Assembly: GCA_934670175.1 (NCBI GenBank) | Contig: CAKUOX010000007.1 | Span: forward strand, 1-64,000 | Length of the DNA: 64,000 nucleotides | DNA from: an uncultured Clostridia bacterium | GTDB lineage: Bacteria > Bacillota > Clostridia > Christensenellales > Aristaeellaceae | Reading direction: 5' to 3' | Part shown: positions 34,859 to 43,889 of the stretch, piece after piece | Position numbering within the stretch: the first letter of the stretch is position 1 | Layout: each line of letters starts with the position of its first letter | The notes under the pieces: generated by a model | The model's input: the letters and a program-made list of their open reading frames with translations, nothing else | What the model was told of the DNA's origin: nothing | Database searches by the model: none | Position numbers and translations under genes: made by a program

Positions 34859-35350
34859 ATGCCGAAAAAGGCGATGTCCGTGCACGAGGCTGAGAAAATC
34901 GCCCAGCGCATTGCCGAGCAGCAGCAGGTGGAGCTGGTGGATGTGGAGCTGGTGAAGGAGCCTGCCGGTCATTTCCTGCGCTTCTATATTGAAAAGCCTG
35001 ATGGCGTGTCGCTCAACGAGCTTGAGGCCTTCCATCGCCAGATACAGCCGCTGGTGGAGGATGTGGCCTACGATTATATGGAGGTGTCCTCACCCGGCGC
35101 GGACAGGCCGCTCAAAACGGCGCGCGATTTCGAGCGCGCGGCCGGTATGGAAGTGGAGTTGAAAACGTACAGGCCGGTAAACGGCGCCAAGCGCTTCCAG
35201 GGCGAGCTGTTGGGGCTTGAGGACGGTGTGGTGAAGATCATCGCTGAAAACGGTGCAGAAATGGCCTTTCCGCAGAAGAATGTGGCCATCGTGCGGCCGC
35301 TGATCGAGTTTACCGAGGCGGATCTGGCAGACGATATTCCCGCAGAATGA
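34859..35350 (+). CDS. rimP: Ribosome maturation factor RimP
   Basis: This 163-residue cytosolic protein assists 30S subunit assembly. It has the RimP N-terminal domain (about residues 8-85) with VELVDVELVKEPAGHFLRFY and the VSSPGADRPLKTARDFERA block, then a small Sm-like C-terminal domain (about 88-155). GAGGGGGAAGC precedes ATG 34859. It opens the operon and is followed by nusA after 31 bases. The leader contains a hairpin with a T-run and two family B repeats. Confidence 0.92.
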   Translation: MPKKAMSVHEAEKIAQRIAEQQQVELVDVELVKEPAGHFLRFYIEKPDGVSLNELEAFHRQIQPLVEDVAYDYMEVSSPGADRPLKTARDFERAAGMEVELKTYRPVNGAKRFQGELLGLEDGVVKIIAENGAEMAFPQKNVAIVRPLIEFTEADLADDIPAE

Positions 35351-35381
35351 ACCAGTATTAGAATCAGGAGGAAAACCCAAA

Positions 35382-36497
35382 ATGGCAAACGGTGGCATTG
35401 ATTCCGTTGAATTCTTCAGTGCATTGGATGCAATGGCGAAGGAACGCCGCATCAATAAGGACGTTCTGTTTTCTGCGATCGAATCGGCGCTGATTTCCGC
35501 ATATAAAAAGAATTTCGGCAAGACGGCAAATGTGCGCGCCGCCATCGACCCGGAAAAGGGCACGGTGGAGGTCTATTCCCGCAAGACCGTGGTGGACGAG
35601 GTGCACGATCCGCTCTGCGAAATGACGCTGGTAGATGCGCGCGCAATCCGTCCGCAGTATGAGATCGGCGATTTGGTGGAAGTGCCCGTCACGCCGAAAA
35701 ACTTCGGCCGTATCGCAGCGCAGACCGGCAAGCAGGTCGTGGTGCAGCACCTGCGCGAGGCCGAGCGCGGCGTGATCTACGATGAGTACAGCCAGAAGGA
35801 AAATGAGATCCTGACGGCCATTGTGCAGCGCATCGAAAACAAGCAGGTTTTCGTAGAGCTTGGCCGCGTCGAAGGCGTGCTCGAGCCTGCACAGCAGATG
35901 CCCACGGAGGAGCTGAATGTAAACGACCGCATCAAGGTCTATGTGCTGGAGGTTTCCCGTATGGGCCGCGGCCCGCAGGTGTTCGTATCCAGAACGCATC
36001 CGGGGCTGGTCAAGCGCCTGTTTGAGATCGAAGTGCCCGAGATCGTCAGCGGCGTGGTGCAGATCAAATCCATCGCCCGCGAGGCGGGCTTCCGCACGAA
36101 GATGGCCGTATTCTCCACCGACCCGATGATCGACGCCGTGGGCTCCTGCGTAGGCCCGAAGGGCATGCGCGTTGAAAATGTCGTCAACGAGCTCAAGACT
36201 GAGAAGATCGACATCGTGAAGTGGTCGTCGGATCCGGCGGAATACATCGCGAACGCGCTCAATCCCGCACGCGTGATCAGCGTGTTCGTTTCCGAAACGG
36301 AAAAGGCCGCGCGCGTGATCGTGCCGGACAACCAGCTGTCGCTGGCCATCGGCAAGGAGGGCCAAAACGCCCGTCTGGCCGCGAAGCTGACCGGCTGGAA
36401 GATTGACATCAAGTCCCAGAGCCAGATGGACGCGCTGGCGGTGGAGGCTGGCAGCGAGGAAGCTGAGGCTGCGTCTGAAGCGGAGGGTGAGGTCTGA
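35382..36497 (+). CDS. nusA: Transcription termination/antitermination factor NusA
   Basis: This 371-residue factor binds RNA polymerase and controls pausing and termination. Layout: N-terminal RNAP-binding domain (about 1-125), S1 domain (about 135-200) with IVQRIENKQVFVELGRVEGV, and two KH domains, with FSTDPMIDAVGSCVGPKG in KH1 and AIGKEGQNARLAAKLTGW in KH2. It has the short Bacillus-type form without C-terminal acidic repeats, though a 20-residue Glu/Ala tail follows. AGGAGGAAAA precedes ATG 35382. Its stop overlaps the ylxR start. NusA is known to feed back on its own operon in B. subtilis. Confidence 0.95.
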   Translation: MANGGIDSVEFFSALDAMAKERRINKDVLFSAIESALISAYKKNFGKTANVRAAIDPEKGTVEVYSRKTVVDEVHDPLCEMTLVDARAIRPQYEIGDLVEVPVTPKNFGRIAAQTGKQVVVQHLREAERGVIYDEYSQKENEILTAIVQRIENKQVFVELGRVEGVLEPAQQMPTEELNVNDRIKVYVLEVSRMGRGPQVFVSRTHPGLVKRLFEIEVPEIVSGVVQIKSIAREAGFRTKMAVFSTDPMIDAVGSCVGPKGMRVENVVNELKTEKIDIVKWSSDPAEYIANALNPARVISVFVSETEKAARVIVPDNQLSLAIGKEGQNARLAAKLTGWKIDIKSQSQMDALAVEAGSEEAEAASEAEGEV

Positions 36498-36778
36498 TGC
36501 CCGCGAAACCGCGTAAGATTCCGATGCGCATGTGCGTGGGCTGCCGTGAAATGAAGCCTAAGGCCACGCTGCTGCGCGTGGTCAAGCCGCAGGAGGGCGA
36601 CGCCCATATTGACCGTACCGGCAAGGCGCAGGGGCGCGGCGCGTATGTGTGCGAGAGCATCGAATGCCTGAAAAAGGCGCAGAAGACGCGGGCGCTGGAT
36701 CGCGCGCTTGAGACGAAGATCGACGAGGCCGTATTTATGGCGCTTGAGAATCAGATTCTCAGCGGAGGCCAGGCATGA
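36497..36778 (+). CDS. ylxR: YlxR (DUF448) RNA-binding protein
   Basis: This 93-residue protein of the YlxR family has the signature MRMCVGCREMKPKATLLRVV and GRGAYVCESIECLKKAQK. It is basic with a paired Cys motif and binds RNA; later work links it to regulation and RNase P, but its core role is unsettled. ATG 36497 overlaps the nusA stop (TGATG), and its own stop overlaps the next start. Confidence 0.92.
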   Translation: MPAKPRKIPMRMCVGCREMKPKATLLRVVKPQEGDAHIDRTGKAQGRGAYVCESIECLKKAQKTRALDRALETKIDEAVFMALENQILSGGQA

Positions 36779-37077
36779 AGCGCTGGCTGAGCATGCTCGG
36801 GCTGGCCGTGCGCGCCGGCAAGGTGCTCAGCGGCGAAAAGGCCTCGGTACAGGCCATCCGCAGTGGTACGGCGTGCGTGGCGGTACTGGATCGCGCCGCG
36901 GCAAAAAACGCCGTCAAGAGCGTGAGCGACGCCTGCACATGGCATGAGGTGCCGCTCGTGTACGCGCCGGAGCAGGAATTGGGACACGCTATTGGAAAAC
37001 CCGGCCGCATGGTTGCGGTCGTTACGGATCCGCAGCTTGCGGATCGCATACTTCAGCTTGAAAAAGCAGAGCTTTGA
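36775..37077 (+). CDS. L7Ae/L30e/S12e/Gadd45 family RNA-binding protein (YlxQ type)
   Basis: This 100-residue L7Ae-fold protein, beginning MKRWLSMLGLAVRAGKVLSG, should bind kink-turn RNA like B. subtilis YlxQ. It overlaps ylxR by 4 bases and precedes infB by 24 bases. The length matches the family; targets are unknown. Confidence 0.88.
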   Translation: MKRWLSMLGLAVRAGKVLSGEKASVQAIRSGTACVAVLDRAAAKNAVKSVSDACTWHEVPLVYAPEQELGHAIGKPGRMVAVVTDPQLADRILQLEKAEL

Positions 37078-37101
37078 TACTATCGGGGGTGCATTTAGGG
37101 A

Positions 37102-39873
37102 ATGACCAAAGTCAGGGTTCAGGACGCAACCAAAGAATTGAGCGCGAACACCGGAAAAATGCTGGACAGCGTATCGCAGATGCGCAAGAAGACGCAGGAT
37201 ATGCTCGGCAATCTGCGCAAGATCTCTGCGAGCTTTAATCGCGAGGCGCAGGAAGCAGCGCAGCGCGCGGCGCTTGAGGAACAGAAAAAGCGCTATGAGG
37301 CCGATGCGCAGTTTATGAACGCCTATTCCAGCGAGCAGGTGCCTGAGCTGCCGAAGGAAGCGCCGGCGCCCGCGCAGCCGCAGATGCCCGCACCGGAAGC
37401 CGCAGCGCCCGAAGCGCCGAAGCCGGAGCCGGTCAAGCCCGAGGTCGTTAAGCCTGCCGCTGTGAAGCCTGAGGCCGTTAAGCCCGAGCCTGCCAGGCCG
37501 GCAGCGCCTGCTGCAGCGCGCCCCGCGCCCCAGCGCCCCTATGGCCGCCCCGTGCAGGCGGGTCAGGCTGGACAACAGGGTCAGCCGGGTCAGCGTCCCT
37601 ACGGCCGCCCCGTACAGCCGGGTCAGGCCGGACAGCCGGGTCAGCGCCCCTATGGCCGTCCCGTGCAGGCTGGCCAGGCCGGACAGCCGGGCCAGCGTCC
37701 CTATGGCCGTCCCGCGCAGCCGGGTCAGGCCGGACAGCCGGGCCAGCGTCCCTATGGCCGCCCCGCGCAGCCGGGTCAGCCGGGTCAGCGTCCCTTCGGC
37801 AATCGCCCGCCGCAGGCGGGTCAGGGTGGTGCGCCCAGAAGCGGTGGCTTTGGCGGCGGCGCGCCCAGAAGCGGCGGCTTCGGCGGTCGTTCGCGCATGC
37901 CGGAAATGGCGCCCGCAATGGAGAAGGAGCGCGTATCCAATTACGATCCGAACAAGAAGCAGTATGTGCGCCAGGTAGACCCCGAGCGCAATGCCAATAA
38001 GAATTCCCGCCGTCGCGATAATGCTCAGATGAACATGAACGGCTACGACGATGAGTTCGTACGCGGCAAGCGGAAGAAAAAGCAGGCGGCGCAGGCCAAG
38101 ACCTTTGAGCCTGTGAAGATCGAAAAGGCGGTCATGACCGCCGAGACGATCACCGTGCGCGACCTTTCCGAGCGCATCGGCAAGCCTGCGGGCGAGATCA
38201 TCAAGAAGCTGATGATGCTGGGCATCATCGCTACCATCAACAATGAGCTTGATTACGAGACCGCCGGTCTGGTCTGCGCGGAATACGACATCGAGCTGGA
38301 AAAGAAGCTGACCGCCACCGCAGAGGACGCCCTCGAAAAAGAGGACGTGGAGGATGCGGAGGAGGATCTGCAGCCTCGTCCGCCGGTCGTTACCATCATG
38401 GGTCACGTCGACCACGGCAAGACCTCGCTGCTGGACTATATCCGCAAGACGCGCGTGACCGCGGGCGAAGCGGGCGGCATTACGCAGCACATTGGCGCTT
38501 ACACCGTCAATTTGGACGGCAAGCAGATCACCTTCCTGGATACGCCGGGCCATGAGGCGTTCACCTCCATGCGTCTGCGCGGCGCAATGGCGACGGACAT
38601 CGCCATTCTGGTGGTCGCGGCGGATGACGGCGTAATGCCCCAGACGATTGAGGCCATCAACCATGCCAAGGCGGCCGGCGTTCAGACCATCGTGGCCATC
38701 AACAAGATCGACAAGCCTGCGGCAAACGTCGAGCGCATCAAGCAGCAGCTTACGGAATACGGCCTGGTCTGCGAGGATTGGGGCGGCGACACCATTATGG
38801 TGCCGGTTTCCGCCGTGACCGGCGAGGGCGTGGATCAGCTGCTGGAAATGATACTGCTGGTGGCTGAGGTGCAGGATTATCGCGCCAATCCGAACCGCAA
38901 GGCGCGCGGCATCATCATCGAGGCGCGTCTGGACAAGGGCCGCGGCCCCGTGGCGACGGTGCTGGTCAAGAACGGTACGCTCCGCGTGGGCGATACCATC
39001 GTGGCGGGTATGGCCTATGGCCGCGTGCGCGCCATGGTGAACGAGCGCGGCGAGCGCATGAAGAGCGCCGGCCCCTCCGATCCGGTGGAGGTTATCGGCT
39101 TTAACGACGTGCCCGAGGCGGGCGACCAGATCTCCGCTGTGGACGATGACCGCCTGTCCCGTCAGGTGGCGGAGGAGCGCCGCGACAAGGCGCGCGCCGC
39201 CCTCATCAAGTCCCAGCAGAAGACTACGCTGGACGATCTGTTCAGCCAGATTTCCGCCGGCCAGGTGAAGGATTTGAACGTCATCATCAAGGCCGACGTG
39301 CAGGGCTCCGTGGAAGCGGTGCGCCAGTCGCTGGAAAAGCTGTCGAACGACGAGGTGCGGGTGCGCTCCATTCATGGCGGCGTCGGTGCGATTACCGAAA
39401 CGGACGTCATGCTCGCCAGCGCGTCCAACGCCATCATCATCGGCTTCAATGTGCGTCCGGACAACAATGCGCGCGCCATGGCCGAAAAGGAAAAGATCGA
39501 TGTACGCCTCTATCGCGTCATCTATCAGGCCATTGAGGATGTGCAGAACGCCATGAAGGGCATGCTTGCGCCCAAGTTCAAGGAAGTGCTGCTTGGCCAC
39601 GCTACCGTGCGTCAGCCGTTCAAGATCTCCGGCGTGGGCACCATCGCGGGCTCCTATGTCACCGATGGCAAGATCATCCGCAGCGCGCAGGTGCGCCTGC
39701 TGCGCGATAACGTGGTCATCCACGAGGGTAAGATCAGCTCGCTGAAGCGCATGAAGGACGACGCCAAGGAAGTCAATACCGGCTATGAGTGCGGTATCGG
39801 CATCGAGAGCTACAACGACATCAAGGAAAACGACGTCATCGAGTGCTTCAATATGGAACAGATCGAGCAGTAA
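37102..39873 (+). CDS. infB: Translation initiation factor IF-2
   Basis: This 923-residue GTPase places initiator tRNA on the 30S subunit. The N-terminal third (about residues 1-340) is low in complexity: a helical start, an Ala/Pro/Glu region (80-140), then about five to six near-identical repeats of GQRPYGRPVQPGQAGQP type (about 143-235) and a Gly-rich patch (about 245-270). The IF-2 N-terminal domain (VRDLSERIGKPAGEIIKKL) precedes the GTPase domain: GHVDHGKTSLLD (G1, near 434), DTPGHEAF (G3) and NKIDKP (G4), then domains II-IV. The repeat block is also repetitive as DNA (37540-37800). Confidence 0.95.
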   Translation: MTKVRVQDATKELSANTGKMLDSVSQMRKKTQDMLGNLRKISASFNREAQEAAQRAALEEQKKRYEADAQFMNAYSSEQVPELPKEAPAPAQPQMPAPEAAAPEAPKPEPVKPEVVKPAAVKPEAVKPEPARPAAPAAARPAPQRPYGRPVQAGQAGQQGQPGQRPYGRPVQPGQAGQPGQRPYGRPVQAGQAGQPGQRPYGRPAQPGQAGQPGQRPYGRPAQPGQPGQRPFGNRPPQAGQGGAPRSGGFGGGAPRSGGFGGRSRMPEMAPAMEKERVSNYDPNKKQYVRQVDPERNANKNSRRRDNAQMNMNGYDDEFVRGKRKKKQAAQAKTFEPVKIEKAVMTAETITVRDLSERIGKPAGEIIKKLMMLGIIATINNELDYETAGLVCAEYDIELEKKLTATAEDALEKEDVEDAEEDLQPRPPVVTIMGHVDHGKTSLLDYIRKTRVTAGEAGGITQHIGAYTVNLDGKQITFLDTPGHEAFTSMRLRGAMATDIAILVVAADDGVMPQTIEAINHAKAAGVQTIVAINKIDKPAANVERIKQQLTEYGLVCEDWGGDTIMVPVSAVTGEGVDQLLEMILLVAEVQDYRANPNRKARGIIIEARLDKGRGPVATVLVKNGTLRVGDTIVAGMAYGRVRAMVNERGERMKSAGPSDPVEVIGFNDVPEAGDQISAVDDDRLSRQVAEERRDKARAALIKSQQKTTLDDLFSQISAGQVKDLNVIIKADVQGSVEAVRQSLEKLSNDEVRVRSIHGGVGAITETDVMLASASNAIIIGFNVRPDNNARAMAEKEKIDVRLYRVIYQAIEDVQNAMKGMLAPKFKEVLLGHATVRQPFKISGVGTIAGSYVTDGKIIRSAQVRLLRDNVVIHEGKISSLKRMKDDAKEVNTGYECGIGIESYNDIKENDVIECFNMEQIEQ

Positions 39874-39883
39874 CAAGCATTGC

Positions 39884-39914
39884 GGCGGGCGTTCTGCAGG
39901 AACGCCCGCCTTTA
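39884..39914 (+). terminator. Hairpin with weak T-run between infB and rbfA
   Basis: GGCGGGCGTTC (39884-39894), TGCAG, GAACGCCCGCC (39900-39910), TTTATC. It is probably a partial terminator, lowering expression of rbfA and the genes after it. Confidence 0.7.
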
Positions 39915-39951
39915 TCAGTTGCGCTTTAAACAAAAAGGAAAGGGAATAGTT

Positions 39952-40311
39952 ATGCCTGCATATGAACGTATCGATCGCATTTCCGAGGAAGTGCATAAGG
40001 CGATCGACCGCATTATTCGCGATGAATTGAACGATCCGCGCATCGGCGGCACATGGAGCATCGTGCGCTGCGAGGTTACGCGCGATCTGCGCTATGCGAA
40101 GGTGCGCGTCAGCGTGCTGGAGGAGGAGAAGCGCAAGCCGCTGATGGCCGCGCTGAACCATGCTTCCGGCTTCATTCGCCGCGAGCTGGGGCATGAGGTG
40201 GATTTGCGCTATGTGCCAGAGGTGTTGTTTGAACTGGATACCAACATGGAATACGCCGCCCGGATCAACCGGATCCTGAAGGAGACACAGCGCGATGAAG
40301 GCAATAGCTGA
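39952..40311 (+). CDS. rbfA: Ribosome-binding factor A
   Basis: This 119-residue KH-fold protein helps mature the 30S subunit and process 16S rRNA. Recognisable blocks are RIDRISEEVHKAIDRIIRDE, VRCEVTRDLRYAKVRVSVL and HEVDLRYVPEVLFELDT. AAAGGAAAGGGAAT precedes ATG 39952. It overlaps the nrnA start by 17 bases. Confidence 0.93.
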   Translation: MPAYERIDRISEEVHKAIDRIIRDELNDPRIGGTWSIVRCEVTRDLRYAKVRVSVLEEEKRKPLMAALNHASGFIRRELGHEVDLRYVPEVLFELDTNMEYAARINRILKETQRDEGNS

Positions 40312-41287
40312 GCTGGCGGATTACCTCGTTCAGCACGATGATTACTGTATATTTGGTCACGTCAATCCGGATGGCGACGCGGCGGGCAGCTGCATTGCGC
40401 TGGCGCTCGCGCTTCAGACGCTGGGCAAGCGCGCGTTCGTCTATCTGCCGGACGGCGTGCCGCATATGTTCGATGCGTTTGCGCGCAGTGTGATCATTGC
40501 GCCCACACAGCAGATGCCGTTTGTGCCGCAGACGGGTTTTGCCGTGGACGTATCGGAGCTGCCGCGCCTGGGCGACGGGCTTGAGCTGTTTGAAGCCTGC
40601 CCCGCGCGAGCGATGCTGGATCATCATGCCACGAATCCCGGGTTTGGCGACGTCTACTATGTAGACGGTCACGCAGCCGCCGTAGGGGAGCTGGCGCAGG
40701 TGCTGATAGAGGCGCTGGGCGTGGCGCTGACCGTGGAAATGGCGACCTGGCTGTACATCGCCATCGTGACCGATTCGGGGCGCTTTGGCTATGAGAGCAC
40801 GCGATCTGAGACGATGCTTGCCGCTGCCGCATGCCTGCGCGCCGGCATCGATCTGGATAAGATCACGCGCGAGATCTACCGCACCCGCAGCGAAGGGCGT
40901 ACCCGCCTGATGGGGCTGGTGCTCTCCGGACTGGAAATGAACGCGGAAAAGACGATGTGCTGGGCGCGCGTCACGCCGGAGATGTTTGCCGCAGCGGGTG
41001 CAGTCCGCCAGGACAACGAGGGCATCGTCAATTATCTGCTGGAAATACGCGACGTGGAGTTCGCCTGCCTCGCAGAGGTCATCGCGGAAAACAGAACCAA
41101 GTTTTCGCTGCGCTCGAAGCAGGGGCTGGATGTCGCCGCGCAGGTGGCCGTGCCGATCGGCGGCGGCGGACATGCGCGCGCGGCTGGCGTTACGTTGAAC
41201 CTGCCGCTGGAGCAGGCGCTGGAATGCGTGCTGAAGCAGGCTGAAAGCGCCATGGCCAATACGCAAAGAAATGAGAAATGTGAATGA
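40295..41287 (+). CDS. nrnA: DHH/DHHA1 phosphoesterase (NrnA type)
   Basis: This 330-residue bifunctional oligoribonuclease/pAp phosphatase-type enzyme degrades short RNA and 3',5'-adenosine bisphosphate. Metal-binding motifs are GHVNPDGDAAGS (motif I, near residue 19), AVDVSELPRLGD with its Asp (II), and DHHATNPGFGD (III, near 109), followed by the DHHA1 domain with GGGGHARAAG near residue 289. Its position between rbfA and truB is the common one in Bacillota. The 17-base overlap with rbfA indicates coupling. Confidence 0.9.
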   Translation: MKAIAELADYLVQHDDYCIFGHVNPDGDAAGSCIALALALQTLGKRAFVYLPDGVPHMFDAFARSVIIAPTQQMPFVPQTGFAVDVSELPRLGDGLELFEACPARAMLDHHATNPGFGDVYYVDGHAAAVGELAQVLIEALGVALTVEMATWLYIAIVTDSGRFGYESTRSETMLAAAACLRAGIDLDKITREIYRTRSEGRTRLMGLVLSGLEMNAEKTMCWARVTPEMFAAAGAVRQDNEGIVNYLLEIRDVEFACLAEVIAENRTKFSLRSKQGLDVAAQVAVPIGGGGHARAAGVTLNLPLEQALECVLKQAESAMANTQRNEKCE

Positions 41288-42189
41288 ATGGTTTTTTGAT
41301 CGCCAATAAACCCACAGGGATCACCAGCTCCAATCTGGTGGTCTTTGTGCGTAAGCGCCTGCCGCGCGGCACAGCCGTCGGGCATGGCGGCACGCTGGAT
41401 CCTGAAGCCTCGGGCGTGCTGCCCATCTGCATCGGGCGCGCGACGCGGCTGTTCGACTATATCATCGACAAGCAGAAAACCTATATCGCCGAGCTGCAGC
41501 TCGGCGTTGAGACCGACACGCAGGACGCTACCGGCGAGGTCGTGGCAGAACGTCCGGTCTGCGTGGACGAGGCGCAGCTGCGCGCGGCGGCGGCGGGCTT
41601 TGTGGGCGATATTTTGCAGATTCCGCCGATGTATTCCGCCCTCAAGCGCGGCGGTGAACGCCTCTATAAGCTGGCGCGGCGCGGCGAAACGCTGGAAGTC
41701 GAGTCCCGCGCCTGCCGCGTAGACGGCATCGAGCTGCTGGAGCAAACGGGCGAAAACCGCTACCGGCTGCGAATCGACTGCGGCAAGGGCGTCTATATCC
41801 GAACGCTTTGCCATGACATTGGCCGCGCGCTGGGCTGCGGCGCGCACATGGCGAGCCTTCAGCGCGTGCGCGCGGGCATATTCGATATTGCGGCTGCGCT
41901 CACGCCGGAGCAGATCGATGCGGCGGCGCAGCGCGGCACGTTGGCGGAGCAGCTCGTGCCGATGGACGCGCCGCTCACACACCTGCCTGCGGTGTGGCTG
42001 AGCGCGCAGGCGCGCCGCGCGGTGCTCAACGGCAATGTGCTCAAGCCGCAGTGGATGCTCGAGCCTGCGCCCGCGGCGGACAGCGTGCGCATCTATCTGG
42101 AGGGGCGCTTTGCGGGCATTGGCGAAATGCAGCCGGATGGCAGCGTCCGCTTCAGGGCGATGCTTTTTGAGGAGGATGACGGCGCATGA
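41284..42189 (+). CDS. truB: tRNA pseudouridine(55) synthase TruB
   Basis: This 301-residue enzyme makes pseudouridine 55 in the T-loop of tRNAs. The MNGFLIANKPTGITSSNLVV start and GHGGTLDPEASGVLPICIGR block with the catalytic Asp are intact, and the block QIPPMYSALKRGGERLYKLA is typical. The C-terminal PUA-like region (about 235-301) is reduced. It overlaps nrnA and ribF by 4 bases each. Confidence 0.95.
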   Translation: MNGFLIANKPTGITSSNLVVFVRKRLPRGTAVGHGGTLDPEASGVLPICIGRATRLFDYIIDKQKTYIAELQLGVETDTQDATGEVVAERPVCVDEAQLRAAAAGFVGDILQIPPMYSALKRGGERLYKLARRGETLEVESRACRVDGIELLEQTGENRYRLRIDCGKGVYIRTLCHDIGRALGCGAHMASLQRVRAGIFDIAAALTPEQIDAAAQRGTLAEQLVPMDAPLTHLPAVWLSAQARRAVLNGNVLKPQWMLEPAPAADSVRIYLEGRFAGIGEMQPDGSVRFRAMLFEEDDGA

Positions 42190-42737
42190 GGATATGGCGC
42201 AGTCAAACGGAATTTGATCTGCCGGCCAGCGTGCTGGCGCTGGGTACCTTCGACGGCCTGCATGCGGGGCATCGGGCGCTGATCGAGCGCGCCATGGAGC
42301 TGTCGCGCGAAATAAACTGTGCCTGCGTGGTCTGCACCTTCGACCGTCACCCGCTGTCGGTGCTTTCGCCAGGGAATGCGCCAAGGCAGCTGATGCGGCT
42401 GGATGAGAAGCTGGCGGTGCTCGAGAAAATGGGCGTGGACGGCGTGCTGGTGGAAACCTTCGACGCCGCGTGCGCCGCTACGGAGCCGGAGCTCTATCTG
42501 GAAGAGCTGGTTCGCAATATGCGCGCGCGCGCATTGGTGGCGGGCTTTAACCACCATTTCGGCGCGCATGGGCGGGGCGATGCGGACATGATCCGCCGCG
42601 AGGCCGCGCGGCTCCATTATCGCGCTGAAATCCTGCCGCCCGTGCAGGATGGCGGCGATGTGGTTTCATCCACGCTGATCCGCGCGCTGCTGGAAAATGG
42701 AGATACCGGCAGAGCCAGACGGCTGATGGAGGAATGA
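42186..42737 (+). CDS. ribF: FAD synthetase domain protein (RibF N-terminal half only)
   Basis: This 183-residue protein corresponds to the FMN adenylyltransferase (FAD synthetase) half of RibF. LALGTFDGLHAGHRALIERA contains the HxGH-type nucleotide-binding motif, CTFDRHPLSVLSP follows, and the VSSTLIRALLENGD block ends the domain. The riboflavin kinase domain, normally another 120-130 residues, is absent: the frame stops at 42737 and a terminator follows at 42802-42838, with no kinase-like frame in between. FMN would have to come from a separate flavokinase or from uptake. It closes the rimP-truB cluster. Confidence 0.85.
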   Translation: MRIWRSQTEFDLPASVLALGTFDGLHAGHRALIERAMELSREINCACVVCTFDRHPLSVLSPGNAPRQLMRLDEKLAVLEKMGVDGVLVETFDAACAATEPELYLEELVRNMRARALVAGFNHHFGAHGRGDADMIRREAARLHYRAEILPPVQDGGDVVSSTLIRALLENGDTGRARRLMEE

Positions 42738-42792
42738 CCATATTGTAATGAAAGAATTGTCGCAGAGCATCGGCTTTAACGATCCCTGCCAT

Positions 42793-42842
42793 AAAAAAAA
42801 CCAGGCGCAGCGTTGGGAGAAATTCCGCGCTGCGCCTGATTT
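42793..42842. terminator. Bidirectional terminator, ribF and yitT
   Basis: CAGGCGCAGCG (42802-42812) pairs with CGCTGCGCCTG (42828-42838). The eight As at 42793-42800 give a strong T-run for the minus-strand gene; the plus side ends in ATTTAT. Confidence 0.85.
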
Positions 42843-42849
42843 ATGCTTA

Positions 42850-43698
42850 TTATTTCTGATAATCCTTGAAGCCCTCGCCGAAGGCGTCGTGCACCTTGGA
42901 CGAGGTCAGGAACGCGCGGGGATCGATGGCAAACACGATGCGCCGCAGCCGCACGCTTTCCATGCGGCTCACCACGCAGTAGAGCACCTGCTTGCGGTTG
43001 CCGCTGTACATGCCCCTGCCTTCCAGCGCGGTAACGCCGCGATCCAGCTCGGCCATGACCTGCTGCGCGATCTCCTCGCTCTTGTCGGAAATGATGAAAT
43101 AGGAATGCGAGCTGTTCGGTCCCTCAAGCACGAAATCCACCACGATATTGGTGATGACCACGCAGATCAGCGCATACATGGCCGCCGTCGTGTCAAACAC
43201 GAACACCGAGGCCAGCACCACCAGCCCGTCGATCATGCAAAGGCCGGTGCTGACACGGATGGCGGGGATCAGCCGGTGAATCAGGCTGGAGAGCATGTCC
43301 GTGCCGCCCGTAGTGGCGTTGCCGCGCAGGATCAGCCCGAAGCCGATGCCGCTGAGCAGGCCGCCATAGACCGTGGACAGCCACATATCGTCGATCGGAC
43401 AGCTGGGCGGAATGCCATCCAGCATCAGTGAAAACGCGACCGAGGCGATCAGCGAGCGTATGCCAAAGGGCAGTCCCAGCGATTTCATGGATACCAGGAA
43501 CAGCGGTACGTTCATGGCCAGCGCCACGAGACCTACCCTCCAGCCGGTGAAGTGGTTGATCAGCTGGGAGATGCCCGTAAATCCACCAGCGGCAATGTTG
43601 TTCGGGATCAGGAACAGATTGTAGGCCAGCGTGCAGAAGATCAGCCCCAAAAAGATCAACAGCGCGTTTTTAAGCTCCGCCTTTACAACCGGCTTCAT
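42850..43698 (-). CDS. YitT family membrane protein (DUF161/DUF2179)
   Basis: This 282-residue protein has five to six membrane helices (about residues 8-190) with NIAAGGFTGISQLINH and GLILRGNATTGGTDML, the YitT_membrane signature, then a cytosolic DUF2179 domain (about 215-270) with RGVTALEGRGMYSGN. Function is not established; transport of a small molecule has been suggested for the family. I chose ATG 43698; a start at 43722 would place the GGGGAGG site inside the gene. Confidence 0.88.
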   Translation of the reverse strand: MKPVVKAELKNALLIFLGLIFCTLAYNLFLIPNNIAAGGFTGISQLINHFTGWRVGLVALAMNVPLFLVSMKSLGLPFGIRSLIASVAFSLMLDGIPPSCPIDDMWLSTVYGGLLSGIGFGLILRGNATTGGTDMLSSLIHRLIPAIRVSTGLCMIDGLVVLASVFVFDTTAAMYALICVVITNIVVDFVLEGPNSSHSYFIISDKSEEIAQQVMAELDRGVTALEGRGMYSGNRKQVLYCVVSRMESVRLRRIVFAIDPRAFLTSSKVHDAFGEGFKDYQK

Positions 43699-43783
43699 CA
43701 ATGATTGCAACCTCCCCGGCAAAGTGATATTTCCTGCTTATCGATTGTCGGCGGATGGTTTACGAACCTTCGCCTACTTACCC

Positions 43784-43812
43784 ATTATACCATATTTCGG
43801 GCATTTCATCAA
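43784..43812 (-). promoter_or_regulatory. Promoter of the yitT-like gene
   Basis: On the minus strand TTGATG (43812-43807), 17 bases, TATAAT (43789-43784). Confidence 0.72.
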
Positions 43813-43889
43813 ACCCTCGGAACCCGACTTGACGCAAATTCATAAATTGATTTGCCGACCTGTTGCGGCAAAAGGAGGGAAAAATAAAA

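Noticed and set aside
34591..34893. 100-residue plus-strand frame across the rimP leader
   Set aside because: It runs through the two family B repeats, has repeated RVGGFIRRRSRI peptides that reflect the DNA repeats, and overlaps the rimP start.
36751..40194. 1147-residue minus-strand frame opposite infB
   Set aside because: It lies antisense to rbfA, infB and the L7Ae-like gene, is made of His/Arg/Ala/Leu-rich composition typical of antisense frames in GC-rich genes, and has no ribosome site.
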